Positions 1 through 3,917 of a stretch of 6,131 bases of DNA are shown piece after piece. Each line of letters starts with the position of its first letter. Position 1 is the stretch's first letter. The translations under genes and the position numbers were made by a program. This DNA is from Candidatus Falkowiibacteriota bacterium. Lineage in GTDB: Bacteria; Patescibacteriota; Patescibacteriia; Patescibacteriales; SZUA-104. The DNA lies in assembly GCA_003231075.1 (NCBI GenBank), contig QIIF01000094.1, forward strand, positions 1 to 6,131. Direction: 5' to 3'. The notes beneath the pieces were generated by a model. The model searched no databases and was not told the DNA's origin. It saw nothing but the letters and a program-made list of their open reading frames with translations.

Positions 1-2375
1 GGCAAAAAAAATTTCAGCGAAGGATACGGCTTATGCCAGAAATGATGCCGCCCGGTGCGGGTCAAATAAAGAGTTGAATGTCCGGCGACATCCAATTTGA
101 TAAACAGCATTGCCTGAATAAACAGCAGCGAATATTCATGCGATCGCAGCCAGAAGAAAAGAACAAACGAAGATACCACCCCCGACAACCCCAGCACTGT
201 CGCGACCGTAAGCACCTCTTTCATATCCCAGCGCACGGGCTTGTCGTCCACGCGTTCATTGTCGTAAGCGATCATCATTACCGGAACATCATTCAAAAGA
301 GCCAAAACCACAATCATAATAGCCGTTATCGGATAAAAATTCAAAAAAATGATTGATAAGGACATAAATAAAATAATGCGCGTAGTTTCCGCTATCCGAA
401 AAATCGCGTACGCCTTCATCCGCTCAAATGTCTTGCGCGCGATATGTATTGAATGGTTGATTACCGAGAGTCCGGGCGAAAGCAAAATAAGATCGGCGGC
501 GGCCATAGCGGCGTCCGTGGCTCCGGAAACGGCAATGCCGACATCGGCTTTTTTCAGCGCCGGCGCGTCGTTCACTCCGTCGCCGGTCATAGCGACGATA
601 TGCCCTCCCTTCTGCAATTTGTCAATTATAAAATATTTGTCTTCCGGCATCACTTGCGAAAAGCCGTTGGCGCTTTCTATCAGTTTAATAATATCGGATT
701 CATGCTTTTTAATAAATCCGTCCGGCATTTTTGTTTCATTCAGGTGTTTTTTTACTTCTTTTGATATTTGCCGGCCGAATCCGTTTACCTCTTTTTTAGT
801 GCTGCCGCGCTTTACTTTTTGATACAGCCCCTTGGCGATAATTTCGCTCAAATCGGTAAATTCTTTGGACGGATCAGCGTTTTTTAATTCCGAAGTATCT
901 AAAATATTAGAACCGACATTTAATAACTCCGCGATTTGCGCCGCAATCGCGTGATTGTCGCCGGTGAGCATTTTAACATCAATGCCCATTTTTTTTACAT
1001 CTCTGACAACGCTCGCCGAATCCGCGCGCGGAGGATCAAACAAAGAAATTACCCCGACGCATTCAAAATCGGCTTTACCTTCCTTTTTAACGGCTACCGC
1101 TAAAGCGCGATAACCCTTTTCCGCAAAAATCCGCACATCGTCAAGCAATCGTTTTTTAACGCTTTTGCCGGCGCACATCGCGATAATGACTTGCGGCGCG
1201 CCCTTGATTACGGTTAATTTTTTGCCTTGGCGCGAAACAATCGCTTCTGTTCTTTTCCGCACCGGATCAAAAGGAATAAAATCAAGCCGTTTAAAATCGT
1301 TAGCTTTATTATCGGGAAAATGGCTGTCTAAATATTCAAAAATCGGATGCTCTATCGGATCTTTATTTTCCAGACTGCTCGCCAAAACAGCGTAAGTAAA
1401 TAAATCCTTTTCGCTAAAGCGCGAGTACGCGATCGGGCGGCCGATGCTCATTTTGTTTAGCGTGAGCGTACCCGTCTTGTCGGCGCATAATATATCTATG
1501 CCCGCCAATTCTTCAATGGCCGGCAAATTACTGACGATGGCCTTGCGCTTAGCGATGGAAATGGCCCCCACCGCCATAGTAACTGAAAGCACGGCCGGCA
1601 AGGCGACCGGAATGCTCGCGACCACCAGCACTAAAATAAATTGCAAATCTTCAAAAAAACTATCCCCCCTGAATATGGAAATAGCCATTACTAAAACGGC
1701 TAAAACAATGGTAATAATAATCAAAAAATCGCCTATGCGGACAACCGCTCTTTGAAAATGGCTTTTCTTTTCTTTTTGCGCCCGCTCAACGAGAACGGCG
1801 CTTTTGCCGAAAAAAGTTTTAAGTCCGATGACGGAAACGCGGGCGATCATTTCCCCCATTTTTACTATGGCGTTGGAATACACCGTATCGCCGATTTTTT
1901 TATCAACCGGCAATGATTCGCCGGTAAGGGCGGATTGATCTATTTCCAAATATTTTCCGCTAATTAATTCAACATCAGCCGGAACAATATCGCCGATTTT
2001 AATTTTAATAATATCCCCCGGCACCAAATAGCGCGCGTCAATATTTTTAAATTTGCCGTCTCTGAACACTAAGGCCTTTTTTGCCAACCTCTCTTTTAAC
2101 GCTTTTAGAGCGTTCAACGCTTTTGATTCTTGAGAATAATCAACAAAAATATTCACCATCAGCAAAATCATAATAATGATAAAATCTTCCCACTTCCCGA
2201 TAACCGCGGAAATAATGGCGGCGACTTCTATCATCCACGGAATCGGGCTCCATAATTTTTTAAATAACCGCTTAAAACCGGATTCATCCTTGCTCGGAAT
2301 CTCATTATACCCGAATTTTTTCCGCCTTTCTTCCACCTGCTTTTTGGACAACCCTTTTATATTTATATTTTGCAT
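1..2375 (-). CDS. P-type H+-ATPase, plasma-membrane (P3A) type, C-terminus cut by window edge
   Basis: Integral-membrane pump that uses ATP through a phospho-aspartate intermediate to export a cation, most likely H+. I read 791 codons without a stop. In order: N-terminal helix and M1-M2 (about 44-79), A domain with TGES 151-154 (E153 is the dephosphorylation Glu), M3-M4 with IPVALP 255-260, phosphorylation motif DKTGT with D299, N-domain KGAP 391-394, TGDN 471-474, hinge TGDGVNDAP 597-605, then M5-M8. The P3A assignment rests on WSPIPWMIE near M1, FDPVRKRT in the N domain, Arg666 in M5 and Asp696 in the M6 motif LLNDVP, which match the Arg/Asp pair of plant AHA2. The M5-M8 text recalls archaeal MJ1226. 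About 50 extra residues lie between TGDN and the hinge. By comparison with MJ1226 (about 805 aa from memory), some 50-65 residues with M9-M10 are missing off the edge. The start is taken at 2375; an in-frame ATG at 2402 would add nine residues (MYAFSRKKI). No Shine-Dalgarno is visible. The cation is inferred, not shown. Confidence 0.95.
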   Translation of the reverse strand, partial: MQNINIKGLSKKQVEERRKKFGYNEIPSKDESGFKRLFKKLWSPIPWMIEVAAIISAVIGKWEDFIIIMILLMVNIFVDYSQESKALNALKALKERLAKKALVFRDGKFKNIDARYLVPGDIIKIKIGDIVPADVELISGKYLEIDQSALTGESLPVDKKIGDTVYSNAIVKMGEMIARVSVIGLKTFFGKSAVLVERAQKEKKSHFQRAVVRIGDFLIIITIVLAVLVMAISIFRGDSFFEDLQFILVLVVASIPVALPAVLSVTMAVGAISIAKRKAIVSNLPAIEELAGIDILCADKTGTLTLNKMSIGRPIAYSRFSEKDLFTYAVLASSLENKDPIEHPIFEYLDSHFPDNKANDFKRLDFIPFDPVRKRTEAIVSRQGKKLTVIKGAPQVIIAMCAGKSVKKRLLDDVRIFAEKGYRALAVAVKKEGKADFECVGVISLFDPPRADSASVVRDVKKMGIDVKMLTGDNHAIAAQIAELLNVGSNILDTSELKNADPSKEFTDLSEIIAKGLYQKVKRGSTKKEVNGFGRQISKEVKKHLNETKMPDGFIKKHESDIIKLIESANGFSQVMPEDKYFIIDKLQKGGHIVAMTGDGVNDAPALKKADVGIAVSGATDAAMAAADLILLSPGLSVINHSIHIARKTFERMKAYAIFRIAETTRIILFMSLSIIFLNFYPITAIMIVVLALLNDVPVMMIAYDNERVDDKPVRWDMKEVLTVATVLGLSGVVSSFVLFFWLRSHEYSLLFIQAMLFIKLDVAGHSTLYLTRTGRHHFWHKPYPSLKFFL

Positions 2376-2381
2376 AATTTT

Positions 2382-2393
2382 TTTTCGCGAAAA
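2382..2393. repeat. 12-bp palindrome TTTTCGCGAAAA in the ATPase leader
   Basis: This perfect palindrome lies 7 bp upstream of the ATG at 2375, and inside the coding sequence if the ATG at 2402 is used. It is flanked by four more T residues, which read as A on the ATPase transcript. It could be a second protein-binding site or simply a low-complexity A/T run around CGCG. No function is claimed. Confidence 0.3.
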
Positions 2394-2413
2394 CGCATAC
2401 ATAATTTATAAAC

Positions 2414-2438
2414 TGCGGTTATTATACCATAAACCGCA
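2414..2438. promoter_or_regulatory. Dyad over the ATPase -10 box, candidate operator
   Basis: TGCGGTT (2414-2420) and AACCGCA (2432-2438) form a perfect 7-bp inverted repeat with an 11-nt spacer. The -10 box sits inside the spacer, and one arm reaches the predicted transcription start. A repressor bound here would block the promoter, but no regulator gene is in the window. The arms are also far enough apart to be chance, so function is inferred from position only. Confidence 0.35.
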
Positions 2439-2449
2439 ATAAACAACAA
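2421..2449 (-). promoter_or_regulatory. Sigma70-type promoter of the H+-ATPase gene
   Basis: On the minus strand there is a perfect -10 box TATAAT (2426 to 2421). It is preceded by TGG, which makes an extended -10, and 17 nt further upstream lies a -35 candidate TTGTTG (2449 to 2444). Transcription would start near 2414. That gives a leader of about 39 nt to the ATG at 2375, or about 12 nt to the alternative ATG at 2402. The position and the extended -10 make this the best promoter in the window. Confidence 0.7.
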
Positions 2450-2450
2450 A

Positions 2451-2541
2451 ATCGCCGGCCGCCGCGACCTGTCCCGAACACTCGGAACAAGCGTGACGCG
2501 AAATGGAACTGTCGCCGAACCCCGAGTCCTCGGGAGCGATA
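2451..2541. other. GC-rich non-coding patch, probably decayed repeat
   Basis: About 90 nt of G/C-rich sequence stands out between A/T-rich promoter regions. It contains the short palindrome CCCGAG-TC-CTCGGG (2521-2534) and fragments such as CCTGTCCCGAAC, which resemble the GC-rich fragment at 5834-5858 read on the other strand. I see no gene in it. The open frame that crosses it on the minus strand is not protein-like. It most likely is a remnant of dispersed intergenic repeats. Confidence 0.4.
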
Positions 2542-2702
2542 GGATAAAGGGGGTGGGGGGATTCCTCCTTGAACACCCCCTTGCCTGCCTCGCAGAGCGA
2601 AGTTGGGGATAAAAAAAAGGGGGGGGATTCCTTGAAAGCCCCCTTGATAAAGGGGCTGGGGGCATTTGAAAAATCCCCCCAGCCCCTTTGCTAAAGGTGG
2701 AT
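2542..2702. repeat. Cluster of G/C-run repeats (core GCCCCCTTGATAAAGGGG)
   Basis: Several degenerate copies of one motif lie in a row. A partial copy at 2542-2563 (GGATAAAGGGGGTGGGGGGATT) is given here only by position and its GATAAAGGGGG core. A second partial copy, 2575-2610, starts with CCCCCTTG and ends with GTTGGGGAT but has a different middle. A third G-run lies at 2619-2632. A full copy at 2638-2667 is followed by its inverted partner at 2671-2700. The spacer TTGAAAG before the full copy recurs inverted at 3701-3707, so the same family is present near 3673-3742. With the GC patch and the two promoters, this fills the 456-nt gene-free stretch between the ATPase and hsp20. Confidence 0.75.
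2639..2699. repeat. Long hairpin of the G/C-run family
   Basis: The arm 2649-2667 pairs with 2671-2689 in 18 of 19 positions around a 3-nt loop (GAA), and imperfect pairing continues out to 2639/2699. There is no T-run behind it, so it is not a typical intrinsic terminator. It ends about 30 nt upstream of the hsp20 -35 box. The tight loop would favour a cruciform or a strong RNA hairpin if transcribed. Confidence 0.7.
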
Positions 2703-2726
2703 ATATTGCCTTGCGGTAGCCACCGC

Positions 2727-2755
2727 TTGCTTATACTCTTTAAAAATATTATAAT
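2727..2755 (+). promoter_or_regulatory. Sigma70-type promoter of hsp20
   Basis: A perfect -10 box TATAAT (2750-2755) lies 17 nt downstream of TTGCTT (2727-2732), a half-matching -35. Transcription would start near 2762 and give a 5' leader of about 70 nt. I see no CIRCE element (TTAGCACTC-N9-GAGTGCTAA), so HrcA-type control is not supported by the sequence. Confidence 0.6.
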
Positions 2756-2831
2756 AGAATTAGTTGCGGATTAAAAAATAAAAATTAAAAACAACTTAAA
2801 ACTTATACCTTTAATCTTTAATCTAAACAAT

Positions 2832-3317
2832 ATGCCTAACATTTTTAAAAAAGTATTCGCTGGCAGCCGCAAAAAAGAAATTAACGGCGCGCGCGTGCAT
2901 CAAGAAGACGCGAAAAACAATATAAATGAATTTGAAAAAAGAATTACCGAAGAAAATTATAATGAATGGCTTGATAATGATTATGAAGAGGGGCAATTAT
3001 CAATTGATGTTTACGAAACCCCGAAAAATTTAGTTATCAAATCAACTATCGCCGGAGTTAAGCCGAACGATATTGACATATCAATGAATAACGATATGCT
3101 TACCATCCGCGGTAAAAGAGAAATGAAAGAAACAATAGACAGCGCGGATTATTTGTATCGGGAATGCTATTGGGGCGGTTTCAGCCGCTCTATTATCCTT
3201 CCCTGCGAAGTAAAAGCGGAAAAAATTGACGCCCATCTTGAAGACGGAGTCTTAACCGTCATTCTGCCCAAGGTAAAAACAAATAAAGACATCTCCATTA
3301 AAATAAAAGAAAAATAA
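2832..3317 (+). CDS. hsp20: Hsp20/alpha-crystallin family small heat-shock protein
   Basis: ATP-independent cytoplasmic chaperone that binds unfolding proteins as oligomers and holds them for refolding by other chaperones. The 161 residues fit the family's usual length of about 140-170. The N-terminal arm (1-54) is charged and ends in an acidic stretch (residues 48-53). The alpha-crystallin domain runs from about 55 to 148: LSIDVYETPKNLVIK, then the segment IAGVKPNDIDISM, then WGGFSRSIILP (114-124), and the signature GVLTVILPK (139-147). The C-terminal tail carries I-S-I-K-I (154-158), the I-X-I motif used to link dimers into oligomers. The start at 2832 has no Shine-Dalgarno; the leader is A/T only. 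The DUF3006 gene follows 51 nt after the stop and may share the transcript. Confidence 0.95.
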   Translation: MPNIFKKVFAGSRKKEINGARVHQEDAKNNINEFEKRITEENYNEWLDNDYEEGQLSIDVYETPKNLVIKSTIAGVKPNDIDISMNNDMLTIRGKREMKETIDSADYLYRECYWGGFSRSIILPCEVKAEKIDAHLEDGVLTVILPKVKTNKDISIKIKEK

Positions 3318-3327
3318 AATAATCAAA

Positions 3328-3361
3328 AAGCTACAAGCTACAAGCTACAAGCTACAAGCTA
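3328..3361 (+). repeat. Heptamer tandem repeat AAGCTAC, 4.9 copies
   Basis: Four perfect copies of AAGCTAC plus a further AAGCTA fill 34 nt of the 51-nt gap between the hsp20 stop and the next start codon, ending 7 nt before the ATG at 3369. The repeat occupies the place where a ribosome binding site would lie, and it holds none. Copies without a single mismatch suggest recent slippage. I recall similar heptamer arrays between genes in Patescibacteria genomes but cannot confirm that here. Confidence 0.9.
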
Positions 3362-3368
3362 AAAACCT

Positions 3369-3587
3369 ATGAACATAAAAATTACAATTGATCGTGTTGA
3401 AAATGATAAAGCCGTTTTGCAAACCGAGGATGGACAATCCATTATTTGGCCGAAAGATAAGTTGCCGGAAGGCGCGCGCGAAGGCACGGCGCTTAATTTT
3501 AATATACTAAACGACGCTGAAGCGGAAAAAGACAAGAAAAAATTGGCGAAGGAGATATTGAATGAAATATTAAATACGAAAGAATAA
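3369..3587 (+). CDS. DUF3006 family protein
   Basis: Small cytoplasmic protein of 72 residues with no known biochemical role. Residues 3-48 fit the DUF3006 pattern: a start like IDRVENDKAVLQTEDGQSI, then WPKDKLPEGAREG, then a hydrophobic strand. This is a short all-beta domain. Residues 49-72 are a lysine- and glutamate-rich amphipathic tail (KKLAKEILNEIL) predicted to be a helix. There is no signal peptide or membrane segment. It lies 51 nt downstream of hsp20 on the same strand without an obvious promoter of its own, so co-transcription is likely but unproven. It ends in two consecutive TAA stops. No Shine-Dalgarno is visible. Confidence 0.8.
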   Translation: MNIKITIDRVENDKAVLQTEDGQSIIWPKDKLPEGAREGTALNFNILNDAEAEKDKKKLAKEILNEILNTKE

Positions 3588-3610
3588 TAAGTAACTCGCT
3601 GATAAAAATA

Positions 3611-3878
3611 AAATTACAAATTCAAAATTACAAATCCTAAATAAATTAGGCCTAACGGCACATTATATTTATAATCCCCCAACCCCATTTATCAAGGGGG
3701 CTTTCAACGGTATGCCCCCTTGATAAAGGGGGTTGGGGGATTTAATTCATGTTATTACTACCACCCAATATTCAAATTCCTTAACGGTAAATTACAATTT
3801 TCAAAATTCAAAGCAAAACTATTTTGAACATTTGAATTTTGGATTTATTTGGAATTTAGTACTTTGAATTTGTAATTT
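3611..3878. repeat. A/T-rich inverted repeat enclosing the 3673-3742 hairpin
   Basis: The left arm 3611-3646 and right arm 3843-3878 match in about 30 of 36 positions when one is reverse-complemented; the outer 16 bp (AAATTACAAATTCAAA) are perfect. The enclosed 196 nt hold the G/C-run hairpin, a 10-bp palindrome TTAGGCCTAA (3646-3655) and further A/T repeats. The shape recalls a small non-autonomous element, but I see no target-site duplication. This and the vanW leader repeat account for the whole 330-nt gene-free stretch 3588-3917. Confidence 0.6.
3673..3742. repeat. 29-bp-stem hairpin of the G/C-run family
   Basis: Arms 3673-3701 and 3714-3742 are complementary in 28 of 29 positions, with one A/G mismatch (3687/3728), around a 12-nt loop. 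The right arm shares the 18-nt core GCCCCCTTGATAAAGGGG with 2638-2655, and the left arm plus loop shares TTGAAAGCCCCCTTGATAAA inverted with 2632-2651. As RNA it would be very stable and could stop or protect the end of an hsp20-DUF3006 transcript, though it lacks a T-run. Confidence 0.85.
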
Positions 3879-3915
3879 ATATTTTTCAAAAATTGTAATT
3901 CGCCTAAAACCGTTA
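3782..3915. repeat. Inverted repeat forming the vanW leader
   Basis: TAACGGT (3782-3788) pairs with ACCGTTA (3909-3915), and next to it AATTACAATTTT (3790-3801) pairs with AAAATTGTAATT (3889-3900). A further 11-bp pair, 3802-3812 with 3831-3841, is nested inside. The structure ends two bases before the vanW ATG. It overlaps the right arm of the 3611-3878 repeat, so the two folds would compete. Confidence 0.6.
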
Positions 3916-3917
3916 TT

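Noticed and set aside
78..1755. Several plus-strand open frames inside the ATPase gene, and one at 2176-2442 across its 5' end
   Set aside because: They lie antisense to a P-type ATPase whose motifs are unbroken, and their translations show no domain.
1..2375. Calcium, potassium (KdpB) or heavy-metal P-type ATPase
   Set aside because: There is no CPx motif in M4 (the motif is IPVALP), no metal-binding N-terminal domain, no KdpB pattern, and the M5 Arg and M6 LLND motifs favour the P3A proton-pump group.
2363..2665. Open frame of 100 codons on the minus strand overlapping the ATPase start
   Set aside because: It runs through the G/C-run repeats and the GC patch, is rich in Pro and Arg, resembles no protein I know, and overlaps the ATPase promoter and start in another frame.
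2756..2831. CIRCE or ROSE-type control element in the hsp20 leader
   Set aside because: No TTAGCACTC/GAGTGCTAA pair and no G/U-rich Shine-Dalgarno-masking stem is visible.
3328..3361. CRISPR array
   Set aside because: The repeat unit is seven bases with no spacers, so it is a simple tandem repeat; no cas genes are present.
3855..3883. Promoter for vanW (TTTAGT, 17 nt, TATATT)
   Set aside because: The -35 is poor and the whole region is A/T repeat, so matches to TATATT are expected by chance; a true start cannot be chosen from sequence.
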